Assembly: GCF_046719765.1 (NCBI RefSeq)
Contig: NZ_JABEBY010000006.1
Coordinates: 109,119-173,118 of the forward strand
Direction: 5' to 3'
Source of the DNA: Halonotius sp046719765
Lineage (GTDB): Archaea > Halobacteriota > Halobacteria > Halobacteriales > Haloferacaceae
Length of the DNA stretch: 64,000 bases
A program made the position numbers and the translations under genes. A model generated the notes under the pieces. That model saw only the letters and a list, made by a program, of their open reading frames with translations, made no database searches and was not told where the DNA came from. Shown here piece by piece: positions 53,472 to 62,543 of this stretch (position 1 is its first letter; the number at the start of each line of letters is the position of its first letter).

Positions 53472-53584
53472 CCAGAAATCGGAGATTTCTGGTTGGCTCA
53501 CGAGAGCTTGCTCTCGTGAACGTCCGGGTTCGCCGAGCGGCCGGCCACGCCGGCCGCCGCAAACGTGGCGGCTTCGCCGCCACG
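53472..53584. repeat. Four perfect hairpins in 113 bp
   Basis: Stem-loops: CCAGAAATC/GATTTCTGG (53472-53492, loop 3), TCACGAGAGC/GCTCTCGTGA (53498-53519, loop 2), GCGGCCGGC/GCCGGCCGC (53537-53557, loop 3), CGTGGCGGC/GCCGCCACG (53564-53584, loop 3). All stems are perfect over 9-10 bp and their sequences differ. They fill the otherwise gene-free gap 53239-53707, whose left part is rich in CGCTC/GCTTCGCTC runs. No tRNA fold or transposase is present. Confidence 0.92.
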
Positions 53585-53707
53585 CGCGTCTCGCCCTTTC
53601 ATTCCGCCAGGGTGCAGTTGATCAGTCGGCTGACCCGCTGTTTGGCTGCTCTTATTCCAACACCGTCGTTGACTAAACAAGAAAACAGTCAGTATCCAGT
53701 GCGCAAC

Positions 53708-53884
53708 TTAGTGGTCGCCGCCGTCGGCGACAGGCTCACCGGCGCGGTCGTTGCGGTGTGCTTCGGCGTCATCGTCTTCGGGCTTGCCACCGAGGTCTTC
53801 CGCCAGTGCCTCGCGGATTTCCGCACGCTGGTCGTCCATTGCTTCGCAGAGAGCTTCGATCTCTGCGTCTGTCACGCGTTCCAC
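53708..53884 (-). CDS. Small acidic protein, tandem paralogue B
   Basis: A 58-aa acidic protein read from the minus strand. It contains TDAEIEALCEAMDDQRAEIR, then EALAEDLGGKPEDD and ends GEPVADGGDH. The GTG start overlaps the TAG of paralogue A (TAGTG); a second GTG at 53875 is possible. It is the last gene of a three-gene unit. No family recognised; predicted to be helical and soluble. Confidence 0.72.
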   Translation of the reverse strand: MERVTDAEIEALCEAMDDQRAEIREALAEDLGGKPEDDDAEAHRNDRAGEPVADGGDH

Positions 53885-54045
53885 TAGCTTTCACCACCGT
53901 CAGCAACCGGCTTTCGCCGATAGTCTTCTGGGTCGCCACCGAGATCCTCGGCGAGGGCCTCGCGGAGCTGTTCGGCCTGTTCGTCCATCGCTGCCTCGAA
54001 CTCGGCGATCTCCTCGTCGGTCATCGGCTCTTGATCTCGTGCCAT
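53884..54045 (-). CDS. Small acidic protein, tandem paralogue A
   Basis: A 53-aa protein from ATG 54045, reading MARDQEPMTDEEIAEFEAAM and continuing EALAEDLGGDPEDYRRKP to GGES. It aligns over its whole length with paralogue B (shared REALAEDLGG-PED and PVADGG). Its start lies 25 bases inside the 3' end of the DUF7718-like gene, so the unit is translationally coupled. Function unknown. Confidence 0.75.
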   Translation of the reverse strand: MARDQEPMTDEEIAEFEAAMDEQAEQLREALAEDLGGDPEDYRRKPVADGGES

Positions 54046-54404
54046 GTTTCGAACCTGTTGATGTATCGTTCGGCGTGCTGATTCAAGTGTTCTTCGGCGA
54101 ATGTGAGAGCCTCACCCGCCCTCATCGGCGGGAAGACCTCTTCTGACCGGAGTTTCTCACCATCACGATATACGTCCATGTGGACGCCCTCTTCGGTCAC
54201 ATCGTGGGCGTGGTCGCTCTTCGGATCGTGGTCGAAGCGAACCACTTCCATCCACTCACCGTCGACTCGGTATTCCAACTGGACGACAAATCGGGTCACT
54301 GTCCCTCGGTGGTGTGTGTAGCCGATGCGTCGCCGGGCCCGATGTTTCAGCGGGGTGGTGTACTCCCGGTCGTATTCGCGCGGTTCCTTCTTACCCATTG
54401 TCAT
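54021..54404 (-). CDS. DUF7718-like protein
   Basis: A 125-127-aa protein (ATG 54404 or 54398) with a basic N-terminus LKHRARRRIGYTHHRG, a beta-rich middle FVVQLEYRVDGEWMEVVRFD, HDVTEEGVHMDVYRDGEK, and a helical EALTFAEEHLNQHAERYINR. I recall this family as widespread in haloarchaea and next to small acidic genes; there is no known activity. First gene of the unit with paralogues A and B. Divergent from fusA. Confidence 0.75.
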   Translation of the reverse strand: MTMGKKEPREYDREYTTPLKHRARRRIGYTHHRGTVTRFVVQLEYRVDGEWMEVVRFDHDPKSDHAHDVTEEGVHMDVYRDGEKLRSEEVFPPMRAGEALTFAEEHLNQHAERYINRFETWHEIKSR

Positions 54405-54612
54405 TTCTGCCGACCGCCGGGATTGTAGTTCGGTCGGTCGTTTCGCGGCACATGGTCGTTGCCGCTCTCAACTCTCATCATGCCGTCGCACCCTGTGGCA
54501 ACCCACCACACACGCAGTCGTCGGTTTTCGGCTCCTAACCGTCGTTTACGGGCGGATAAACGCGCGGCGAAACACTATGCTTTTCACCCTCCTGCCGGTA
54601 TCCGTCTGTATA

Positions 54613-56799
54613 ATGGGCCGACGAAAAAAGATCGTCAACGAGTGTGAGCGGCTGATGGACAACCCGGAGAACATCCGGAACATCGCCATCGCCGCCCACG
54701 TCGACCACGGTAAGACGACGCTGACAGACAACCTGCTCGCAGGCGCGGGCATGATCTCCGACGAGACCGCCGGCCAGCAGCTGGCGATGGACACCGAGGA
54801 GGACGAACAGGAACGCGGGATCACCATCGACGCGGCAAACGTCTCGATGACCCACGAGTACGAGGACACCAACCACCTCATCAACCTCATCGACACGCCA
54901 GGCCACGTCGACTTCGGTGGCGACGTGACCCGGGCGATGCGTGCCGTCGACGGCGCGCTCGTCGTTGTCGACGCCGTCGAGGGCGCGATGCCGCAGACCG
55001 AGACCGTCCTCCGGCAGGCACTTCGCGAGGGCGTCAAACCCGCACTCTTCATCAACAAGGTCGACCGGCTCATCAACGAGCTCCAGGAAGGCCCCGAGGA
55101 GATGCAGAAGCGGCTGCTGTCGGTGATCTCCGATGTCAACGAGCTCATCCGCGGGATGACCGAAGAAGAGGACTACGACTGGACGGTCTCCGTCGAGGAC
55201 GGCACCGTCGGCTTCGGCTCCGCGCTCTACAAGTGGGGCGTCTCGATGCCGTCGATGCAGCGCACCGGCATCGACTTCGGCGATATCATGGAGCTCGAAC
55301 GCAGCGGCGAGGAAGGTCGGATGGAACTGCAGGAGCGAACCCCGCTGTCGAACGTCGTTCTCGACATGGTTGCAGAGCACTTCCCGAACCCTGTCGACGC
55401 CCAGCCCCGTCGTATCCCGACGGTCTGGCGCGGTGACGCCGACTCCGATCTCGCCGAAAGCATGCGGATGGTCGACGAGGACGGCGAGGTCGTCTTCATG
55501 TCGACGGATATCTCGATGGATCCCCACGCCGGCGAAATCGCCACCGGGCGACTGTTCTCCGGCACCATCGAAAAGGGCCAGAACCTCTATGTCTCCGGGA
55601 CTGCGGGCACCAACCGCGTCCAGTCGGTCGGGATCTTCATGGGTGGCGAACGCGAGGAGGTTGAGGCCGTCCCCGCCGGCAACATCGCCGCCGTCACCGG
55701 CCTGAAGGATGCGATTGCGGGCTCGACCGTCTCCAGCGTTGAGATGACACCGTTCGAGTCGATCGAGCACATCTCCGAGCCCGTCATCACGAAATCCGTT
55801 GAGGCGAAGACGATGGACGACCTGCCGAAGCTCATCGAGGTGCTCCAGCAGGTCGCCAAAGAGGATCCGACGATCCAGATCGAGATCAACGAGGACACCG
55901 GCGAACACCTGATCTCCGGCCAGGGCGAGCTGCACCTCGAAGTTATCACCCACCGCATCCGCGACAATCAGGGCATCGACGTTCACACCGGCGAACCAAT
56001 TGTCGTCTTCCGGGAGCAACCGCAGGAGGAATCCCGCGAGGTCGAGGGTGTCTCGCCGAACCGCCACAACAAGTTCTACATCACCGCCGAGCCGATGGAT
56101 CAGGACATCGTCGACGCGATCCATCTCGGCAAAGCGTCGATGGATATGCCGGAGCTCGAACGCCGTGAGGCCCTGCAGGAGGCCGGCATGGACAAAGACA
56201 CTTCCCAGAACGTCGAGCACATCTTCAACACGAACGTTCTCATCGACGAGACAAAAGGGATTCAGCACCTCAACGAGACGATGGAGCTCGTCATCGAAGG
56301 CCTCGAAGACGCCCTCGAAGACGGTCCACTCGCCGCCGAGCCGGTGCAGGGCGCGCTGCTGCGCCTTCACGACGCCAAGCTCCACGAGGACACCATCCAC
56401 CGTGGCCCGGCACAGGTCATCCCGGCTGTCCGCGATGCGGTGCACCGCTCGCTGATCGACGCGAAGATCAAGATGCTGGAGCCGATCCAGGATGTTCGCA
56501 TCGACGTGCCCTCGGAGTACATGGGCGATGCCTCCGGCGAGATTCAGGGTCGCCGCGGCCGCGTCGACGACATGTACCAGGAGGGTGACCTCATGGTGAT
56601 CGAGGGGATCGCCCCCGTCGAGGAGATGATCGGCTTTTCGTCCGATATTCGCTCGGCCACCGAGGGTCGTGCCTCCTGGAACACCGAAAACGCCGGCTTC
56701 CGCGTGCTGGTCGACAGCCTCCAGCCCGAGAAGATCAGCGAGATCCGCGAGCGCAAAGGGATGAAGCAGGAGCTCCCGCCGAGCATCGACTACATCTAA
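54613..56799 (+). CDS. fusA: Elongation factor 2
   Basis: Ribosomal translocase GTPase of 728 aa. G motifs: AAHVDHGKTTL, DTPGHVDF, NKVD. The C-terminal domain has the diphthamide loop HEDTIHRGPAQVIPAVRDA; the modified His is in IHRGP. ATG 54613 gives the family start MGRRKKIVNECERLMD. A T5 tract (56819-56823) 20 bases after the stop is a likely terminator. Confidence 0.97.
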   Translation: MGRRKKIVNECERLMDNPENIRNIAIAAHVDHGKTTLTDNLLAGAGMISDETAGQQLAMDTEEDEQERGITIDAANVSMTHEYEDTNHLINLIDTPGHVDFGGDVTRAMRAVDGALVVVDAVEGAMPQTETVLRQALREGVKPALFINKVDRLINELQEGPEEMQKRLLSVISDVNELIRGMTEEEDYDWTVSVEDGTVGFGSALYKWGVSMPSMQRTGIDFGDIMELERSGEEGRMELQERTPLSNVVLDMVAEHFPNPVDAQPRRIPTVWRGDADSDLAESMRMVDEDGEVVFMSTDISMDPHAGEIATGRLFSGTIEKGQNLYVSGTAGTNRVQSVGIFMGGEREEVEAVPAGNIAAVTGLKDAIAGSTVSSVEMTPFESIEHISEPVITKSVEAKTMDDLPKLIEVLQQVAKEDPTIQIEINEDTGEHLISGQGELHLEVITHRIRDNQGIDVHTGEPIVVFREQPQEESREVEGVSPNRHNKFYITAEPMDQDIVDAIHLGKASMDMPELERREALQEAGMDKDTSQNVEHIFNTNVLIDETKGIQHLNETMELVIEGLEDALEDGPLAAEPVQGALLRLHDAKLHEDTIHRGPAQVIPAVRDAVHRSLIDAKIKMLEPIQDVRIDVPSEYMGDASGEIQGRRGRVDDMYQEGDLMVIEGIAPVEEMIGFSSDIRSATEGRASWNTENAGFRVLVDSLQPEKISEIRERKGMKQELPPSIDYI

Positions 56800-57003
56800 C
56801 GTCGCTGTCGACGCGCTGTTTTTGCTGGTCTGCCGTCAGAGAGCCGCCTTCGATGCAGTCTTATACCGTCCGTCAAAACGTCACACCTGTATGCCGACGG
56901 ACACGGCACGTTCCCGACCGGTTAGTATCGCACGACGGAGCCGCGGCTCTCTGTCGGGATCGACACCGACACCGTGTCCACCCACACACCGAGGTGGTCG
57001 CCG

Positions 57004-57534
57004 ATGAGCGACACAGCAAGCGAGGTGCAAACCCACACCATCCGGCTTGAACTCGTCGACGAACCCGGCGAGCTGCTGCGAGCCCTCGAACCGATCTCGG
57101 AGGCCGGCGGCAATCTCATGTCGATCTACCACGAGCGCGGCAACGTCACCCCGCGGGGCCACATCCCTGTCGAGGTTGATGTTTCCTGCGCCCCGGATCG
57201 CTTCGATCGGATCGTCGACTCCCTGCGTGAGGCCGGCGTCAACGTGATTCAGGCCGGCTCCGAGCGGTACGACGAGGAACTGGTCGTCCTCCTGGTCGGC
57301 CACCTCATTGATACCGATCTCTCGGATACCCTCCAGCAGGTCGAAGCCTCTGCCAACGCATCGTTGACCGACCTCTCGCTGTCGGCACCCCGCGGCAACG
57401 ACGACAGTTCGAGTGCTCGAATGCGCCTGAAAACCAAAGCGGGGACGACCGATGAGGTGCTGTCGACGCTTCGAGCGATCGCCGACGGCAAGGATCTCCA
57501 TGTCATCGAACCGCTCACGGAGGGCACCCAATGA
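57004..57534 (+). CDS. ACT-domain protein
   Basis: A 176-aa protein with an N-terminal ACT domain (HTIRLELVDEPGELLRALEP) and a second ACT-like half containing RMRLKTKAGTTDEVLSTLRA. ACT domains bind amino acids. It overlaps the homoserine dehydrogenase start by four bases (ATGA), and so probably supplies the allosteric control that the stand-alone dehydrogenase lacks. ATG 57004 is chosen for its family-like N-terminus. Confidence 0.85.
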   Translation: MSDTASEVQTHTIRLELVDEPGELLRALEPISEAGGNLMSIYHERGNVTPRGHIPVEVDVSCAPDRFDRIVDSLREAGVNVIQAGSERYDEELVVLLVGHLIDTDLSDTLQQVEASANASLTDLSLSAPRGNDDSSSARMRLKTKAGTTDEVLSTLRAIADGKDLHVIEPLTEGTQ

Positions 57535-58490
57535 CGGGAGCACGACTCGCCGTCCTCGGTGTCGGCGCGGTCGGCCGCTCGGTCGTCGAGTTGGCCGCCG
57601 AGTACGGCCACACCGTCACCGCCGTCGCCGACTCTTCGTCGGCCGCAATCGATGCTGACGGCATCGACACCGAGGCCGTCCTCGACCGCAAAGCCGACGA
57701 GGGTGTTGTTGGCGACAGCGATCCAGACGACGCGCTCGATGCCGACTACGACGTGCTGGTCGAGGCAACCCCAACAACGCTCGGCGATGCCGAACCCGGC
57801 TTCTCACACGTCGCCCACGCGCTCAACCGCGACAAACACGCCGTCCTCGCCAACAAGGGGCCGGTCGCCGAGCGGTACGGCGATCTCCGCGAGTTGGAGG
57901 CCAAAAGCGAGGGTCAGATCCGATTCGAGGCGACCGTCGGCGGTGCGATCCCGATCTGCTCGACGATCGACGACTTCGGCCCGAACCACATCACCGCCGC
58001 CCGCGGGGTGCTCAACGGCACCGCGAACTTCATCCTCTCGCGGATGGCCGCCGAGGGGCTGGATTACGACCACGTGCTGGCGGAGGCCCAGGATCTCGGC
58101 GTCGCCGAGGCTGACCCAACGTTCGATGTGGAGGGGATCGACGCCGCCCTGAAGTTCGTCATCCTCTCGAATGTGCTGGCCGACGGCGACGAGGAGTATA
58201 CCCTCGACGATGCGACGGTTGAGGGGATCACCGATATCCCCGGCACCGCGCTCGAACTTGCCGCCGAGGATGGCCGGACGATCCGGCTGATCGGTGAGGC
58301 GACGCCGGAGGGTGTCAGTGTCGGCCCGCGACTCGTTCCCGACGACGGCCCGCTGTCGGTGACAGGGACGCTCAACATCGTCCAACTGGAGACGACCCAT
58401 GCCGGCCGGCTGAACATCAGCGGCCGCGGTGCCGGCGGCCCCGAAACGGCGACCGCGGTGCTGTCGGATGTGAGTCGGTTGACCGAGTAA
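57531..58490 (+). CDS. hom: Homoserine dehydrogenase
   Basis: NAD(P)-dependent reduction of aspartate semialdehyde to homoserine, towards threonine and methionine. 319 aa: Rossmann RLAVLGVGAVGRSVVELAAE, the catalytic block VLANKGPVAERYGDL, ATVGGAIPI, RGVLNGTANFILSRM, and the substrate site DLGVAEADPTFDVEGIDAALK (quoted in part: EADPTFDVEGIDAALK). It lacks a C-terminal ACT domain; the preceding gene likely fills that role. Confidence 0.93.
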   Translation: MTGARLAVLGVGAVGRSVVELAAEYGHTVTAVADSSSAAIDADGIDTEAVLDRKADEGVVGDSDPDDALDADYDVLVEATPTTLGDAEPGFSHVAHALNRDKHAVLANKGPVAERYGDLRELEAKSEGQIRFEATVGGAIPICSTIDDFGPNHITAARGVLNGTANFILSRMAAEGLDYDHVLAEAQDLGVAEADPTFDVEGIDAALKFVILSNVLADGDEEYTLDDATVEGITDIPGTALELAAEDGRTIRLIGEATPEGVSVGPRLVPDDGPLSVTGTLNIVQLETTHAGRLNISGRGAGGPETATAVLSDVSRLTE

Positions 58491-58528
58491 CTCGGGCTGT
58501 CGGTTTCGATTTCGGCTTTTTCAACGAG

Positions 58529-59473
58529 CTACGGCCTGTTTTGGTTGCCGGCGGCGGTGTCACTGTTTCCACTGTTGCGGGCGGTGTCGCTACTACCTTC
58601 TCTACCAGCGTCGTCGTTGTCGTCGTTGGGTTCGCCCCCGGTGTTCTCGCTGTTTCCGCCGCCGCGTCGCTCGCTGGGTTCAGCCGGGGTCGCGTTGCGA
58701 TCACGACCGGCTTCTCCCGGTGTCTGCGCTTGCTCACTGGTGTTTGCTGGCCCCTGTCCTGCGGGGCCGCGATCAGCCCGTCCACCGCGTTCACCGACTG
58801 GCCCCGAACCGCCAGGGGTCGCCTGCTCTGCACCCGGTGTCCCCATCGGCGGGCCACGGCTACCACCGGCCATCGGGTTCCGCGCGGTGGTGCCGCTGAT
58901 CGATCGCGCGATCTCAGCAGTTTCCGGTCCACCGAGGGTGCGGGCGTCGGCCTGGAGTCGATCGATGGCAGTCACGTTGATGTTGTTGCGCTCTCTGACC
59001 TCCTCAGGTAGCTGGCTGGCGGTGCGGTTCAACTGGGCGGCGTCGCGTTCGGTGTCGGCCGCCTGCGCGGCGACGGTGGCGACTCTGGCGCGGTACTCGG
59101 CGTTCGAGATGGTGCCGTTTGCCCGCGCTTCTCTGAGGGTAGCGAGCCGGTCGCTCTGGCTGGCTAGCTGGGCTTGCGTGCTGTTCTGGCGTTCGGCGAT
59201 GATCGCGGCGCGTTCCGCGTCGCTGTCGGCGTTGGCAACGCGGAGCCCGAAGGTTCGGTTGTCGAGATCGCTGTCGACCTCGGTCTGCTGAACGCCGACA
59301 ACGCCGGCGAGTTGGGCACCCGGCGCGGTCGCGTTTGCGGTCGTGTCGTTTGCGGCGACTTGCGGGGCGGCTGCCGGCCCAGCGGTGGCGGTGACGCCGC
59401 CGGCGATGGCCGCCAGCGCGATCACCATCGCCGCGAGGAGGGCGGTTCCAAACAGGGTCGTCGGTCGGTTCAT
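58529..59473 (-). CDS. Exported low-complexity protein
   Basis: A 314-aa protein with an N-terminal signal/anchor helix (LFGTALLAAMVIALAAIAGG), a helical middle (about 75-190, Ala/Gln/Arg-rich with RLATLREARANGTISNAEYR), and a Gly/Pro/Asp/Asn-rich tail. ATG 59473. I recall this protein preceding or following the membrane winged-helix gene below in haloarchaea (DUF7096-like). Probable surface component; function unknown. Confidence 0.7.
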   Translation of the reverse strand: MNRPTTLFGTALLAAMVIALAAIAGGVTATAGPAAAPQVAANDTTANATAPGAQLAGVVGVQQTEVDSDLDNRTFGLRVANADSDAERAAIIAERQNSTQAQLASQSDRLATLREARANGTISNAEYRARVATVAAQAADTERDAAQLNRTASQLPEEVRERNNINVTAIDRLQADARTLGGPETAEIARSISGTTARNPMAGGSRGPPMGTPGAEQATPGGSGPVGERGGRADRGPAGQGPANTSEQAQTPGEAGRDRNATPAEPSERRGGGNSENTGGEPNDDNDDAGREGSSDTARNSGNSDTAAGNQNRP

Positions 59474-59603
59474 GATGATTTCTCGTAGGCACCCGTATCG
59501 GTTATAAACCGACGGTAGTGTCGCCGAATCACCGCCGTTTTCGCCGAGTTGCGATCGGTTCATCCCGGCGTCTGCTGGTGATTTGATCAGATTGTGGGGG
59601 CGG

Positions 59604-60692
59604 CTACTCATCGGCCTCGTCATCGGTATCGTCGGTCAGCTTCTTGTCGGGATACGTCAGCACGTTTTCTCGACCGATCCGGAAGGAGTCGATCTGTCCG
59701 TCCTCCCGAAGCCCGCTGACGACCTTGCTTGTCTTGGCGTCGGTCCAGCCGAGTTCCTCGATGACCTGTTTTTGTTTCATCCGACCGCCGTGGTCGTCGA
59801 GCAGGCGAAGCACCTGTTCTTCGTTGCTGAGGAGCTCCGGATCGGGCTCATCGTCGGCTGCGGCGGCTGTGTCAGTCTTGGTGTGGCGTGCGTCGGTATC
59901 GGCGTCGGTCGCTGAACCGGTGTTGGTGGCCCCGGCCGTCGCTGGCGGCTGGTCGTCGCTGTCTCGTCGCTGGTAGAACCAGCCGCCGACACCCGCAAGG
60001 AGGATGACGATGATGATCCCGATCAGCATACCCGGTGTGAGTCCGCCCCCGCCCGAGGCAACGACGATTCGGGGCTCACCCGTCACAAAGTCCGTTGAGT
60101 CGCCATCCCAGACGACGGCGTTGTCCGGGGTTTCGTCGGCCGCGGGCGTCACCGAATCGGCGGTGTAGTCGTCGGGCCACCCTATCCGAAGCCGGGTTTG
60201 GTCGTCGAGAAAGAAGCCGTCGATGGCGTCGCCAGCCCGGAACTCGTCGTCAGTCGTGGTTGCGAAGTTTGCCCAGGTGAATCGGTAGGTGACGATCCCG
60301 TACTCCCGACCGAGCGACTGGGTTTCGGTGTCGACGCTGAACGAGTCGGCGGCCATCTCACGGTTGGTCGTGTTTTCGGCGGTGGCGACCGTCCGGCGAA
60401 TCCGCTCGGCGAAGGGGTCGGTGTAGGCCGCGGGGTCGTCGGCAATATCGCTCTGCAGCGATTCGAAGGCGGCTTCGTCGTCGTCGGTCTCAAGGACGCT
60501 CCGGAAGGCGAGTTCCCACTCGGCACTACCGTCCTCGGCGAGGGTGACCGTGATCCGGACATCGTCGGCGTCGACCGCCGTCTGCTGGGCGATGAGGCCC
60601 GTCTGGCCGGCGGCGGGCGTCACCCCGGCGGTCGCCGCGGCGAGTACGATCACGATGACGGCGAGCACACCGAGCTCGATCCGCGGATGCAT
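59604..60692 (-). CDS. Membrane-anchored winged-helix protein
   Basis: A 362-aa protein: signal/anchor helix (about 7-27), an extracytoplasmic beta domain (about 35-225), a TM helix (GMLIGIIIVILLAGVGGWFY, about 235-255), a Thr/Ala/Asp linker, and a cytoplasmic wHTH (EEQVLRLLDDHGGRMKQKQV, EELGWTDAKTSKVVSGLR). This would couple an outside signal or protein state to DNA binding at the membrane. It is upstream of the exported-protein gene on the same strand, with which it may form a unit. Confidence 0.85.
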   Translation of the reverse strand: MHPRIELGVLAVIVIVLAAATAGVTPAAGQTGLIAQQTAVDADDVRITVTLAEDGSAEWELAFRSVLETDDDEAAFESLQSDIADDPAAYTDPFAERIRRTVATAENTTNREMAADSFSVDTETQSLGREYGIVTYRFTWANFATTTDDEFRAGDAIDGFFLDDQTRLRIGWPDDYTADSVTPAADETPDNAVVWDGDSTDFVTGEPRIVVASGGGGLTPGMLIGIIIVILLAGVGGWFYQRRDSDDQPPATAGATNTGSATDADTDARHTKTDTAAAADDEPDPELLSNEEQVLRLLDDHGGRMKQKQVIEELGWTDAKTSKVVSGLREDGQIDSFRIGRENVLTYPDKKLTDDTDDEADE

Positions 60693-60893
60693 ACGGGGTC
60701 GTTGGTGTGTGGTGAGTTAATTCCCCTGTTGTCGCCCCACTGTGCCCACCCACCGGTTCCCCAGCCATCGCATGGTACGTGCTCCCACAAACCGCAAGAC
60801 GGCAGCGGGCTCCCCCGGCCGACGTATCGTAATGGTTTTACGGGGAACAGTCGAAAGAGGCTGCACAGAACGCCTTAGCGCGTTACTTTACCC

Positions 60894-62159
60894 ATGAGCG
60901 ACAAACCACACCAGAACTTGGCCATCATCGGCCACGTTGACCACGGCAAAAGCACGCTCGTGGGCCGGCTCCTGTACGAGACAGGCTCCGTCCCCGAGCA
61001 CGTGATCGAACAGCACAAAGAAGAGGCCGAGGAGAAGGGCAAGGGCGGCTTCGAGTTCGCCTACGTCATGGACAACCTCGCCGAGGAGCGCGAGCGCGGT
61101 GTCACCATCGACATCGCCCACCAGGAGTTCGACACCGACGAGTACTACTTCACCATCGTCGACTGTCCGGGCCACCGCGACTTCGTGAAGAACATGATCA
61201 CCGGTGCCTCGCAGGCTGACAACGCGGTACTCGTCGTCGCTGCTGACGACGGTGTCGCCCCGCAGACCCGCGAGCACGTCTTCCTCGCCCGCACGCTCGG
61301 TATCAACGAGCTCATCGTCGGCGTCAACAAGATGGATCTTGTCGACTACGGCGAGGCCGAATACGAGTCGGTCAAAGACGAGGTCACCGACCTTCTCAAT
61401 CAGGTTCGCTTCGACATCGAGAACGCGAGCTTCATCCCGATCTCGGCGTTCGAGGGCGACAACATCGCCGAGGCCTCCGACAACACGGGCTGGTACAGCG
61501 GCGACACGCTGCTGGAAGCCCTCAACGACCTGCCGGAAGTCGAGCCGCCGACGGACGCGCCGCTCCGACTCCCGATCCAGGACGTGTACACCATCTCTGG
61601 CATCGGTACCGTCCCGGTCGGACGGATCGAAACCGGAACGATGGAGCCGGGCAACAATGTCTCCTTCCAGCCCTCGGATGTCGGCGGCGAGGTCAAGACC
61701 GTCGAGATGCACCACGAGGAAGTCCCCTCGGCTGGTCCCGGTGACAACGTCGGCTTCAACGTCCGCGGCATCGGCAAGGACGACATCCGACGCGGTGACG
61801 TCTGTGGGCCGGCCGACGACCCGCCGAGCGTCGCCGAGACGTTCCAGGCCCAACTGGTCGTCATGCAGCATCCGTCGGTGATCACCTCGGGGTACACGCC
61901 GGTCTTCCACGCCCACACGGCGCAGGTCGCCTGTACCATCGAGTCCATCGACCAGAAGCTCGACCCCTCGACGGGCGAGGTCGCCGAGGAGAACCCGGAC
62001 TTCATCCAGTCGGGCGACGCCGCCATCGTGACGGTGCGCCCGCAGAAACCGCTCAGCATCGAGCCCTCGGGTGAGATTCCGGAGCTCGGCAGCTTCGCGG
62101 TTCGGGACATGGGCCAGACCATCGCGGCCGGCAAAGTGCTCGAAGTTAACGAGCGATAA
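60894..62159 (+). CDS. tuf: Elongation factor 1-alpha
   Basis: Aminoacyl-tRNA carrier GTPase, 421 aa. G motifs GHVDHGKSTL, DCPGHRDFV and NKMD. It contains the archaeal AxxxEKGKGGFEFAYVMD insertion (EEKGKGGFEFAYVMD). Its stop is directly followed by the rps10 ATG. Confidence 0.97.
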   Translation: MSDKPHQNLAIIGHVDHGKSTLVGRLLYETGSVPEHVIEQHKEEAEEKGKGGFEFAYVMDNLAEERERGVTIDIAHQEFDTDEYYFTIVDCPGHRDFVKNMITGASQADNAVLVVAADDGVAPQTREHVFLARTLGINELIVGVNKMDLVDYGEAEYESVKDEVTDLLNQVRFDIENASFIPISAFEGDNIAEASDNTGWYSGDTLLEALNDLPEVEPPTDAPLRLPIQDVYTISGIGTVPVGRIETGTMEPGNNVSFQPSDVGGEVKTVEMHHEEVPSAGPGDNVGFNVRGIGKDDIRRGDVCGPADDPPSVAETFQAQLVVMQHPSVITSGYTPVFHAHTAQVACTIESIDQKLDPSTGEVAEENPDFIQSGDAAIVTVRPQKPLSIEPSGEIPELGSFAVRDMGQTIAAGKVLEVNER

Positions 62160-62468
62160 ATGCAGCAAGCACGAGTCCGCCTCGCCGGAACCCACCCCGA
62201 GGATCTCGACGACATCTGCGACGACGTGCGGGAGATCGCCGAGAAAACCGGCGTCACGCTCAGCGGGCCGATCCCGCTGCCGACGAAGACCCTGGAGATC
62301 CCCTCGCGGAAGTCGCCTGACGGCGAAGGCACCGCGACGTGGGAGCACTGGGAAATGCGCGTCCACAAGCGGCTGATCGATCTGGACGCCGACGAACGCG
62401 CGCTCCGCCAGCTCATGCGTGTGCAGGTGCCCAACGAGGTCAGCATCGAGATCGTCCTCGAAGACTGA
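62160..62468 (+). CDS. rps10: 30S ribosomal protein S10
   Basis: 102 aa. MQQARVRLAGTHPEDLDDIC, SGPIPLPTKTLEIPSRKSPD, HWEMRVHKRLIDL and a VPNEVSIEIVL end are all diagnostic. It follows tuf with no spacing. Confidence 0.97.
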   Translation: MQQARVRLAGTHPEDLDDICDDVREIAEKTGVTLSGPIPLPTKTLEIPSRKSPDGEGTATWEHWEMRVHKRLIDLDADERALRQLMRVQVPNEVSIEIVLED

Positions 62469-62487
62469 GCCACCGTCGCCGCGCTAA

Positions 62488-62520
62488 GGCCTTCGCGGCC
62501 CATCGTTTTCGCTTGTTTTT
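62488..62520 (+). terminator. Hairpin plus T-tracts after rps10
   Basis: GGCC-TTCGC-GGCC (62488-62500) is followed by TTTT at 62505-62508 and TTTTT at 62516-62520. Confidence 0.6.
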
Positions 62521-62543
62521 GACCGGGTAGTGACCACGCTCTC

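Noticed and set aside
53472..53584. CRISPR array or tRNA
   Set aside because: The hairpins differ from one another, so there is no common repeat with unique spacers, and no cloverleaf with GTTCRA-type T-arm was found.
53111..53887. Plus-strand open frame across the hairpin region
   Set aside because: It runs through perfect palindromes and CGCTC runs, and opposite the two small acidic genes; the protein is repetitive and not credible.
54535..56445. 636-codon minus-strand open frame opposite fusA
   Set aside because: Shadow of EF-2; no start context or recognisable domain.
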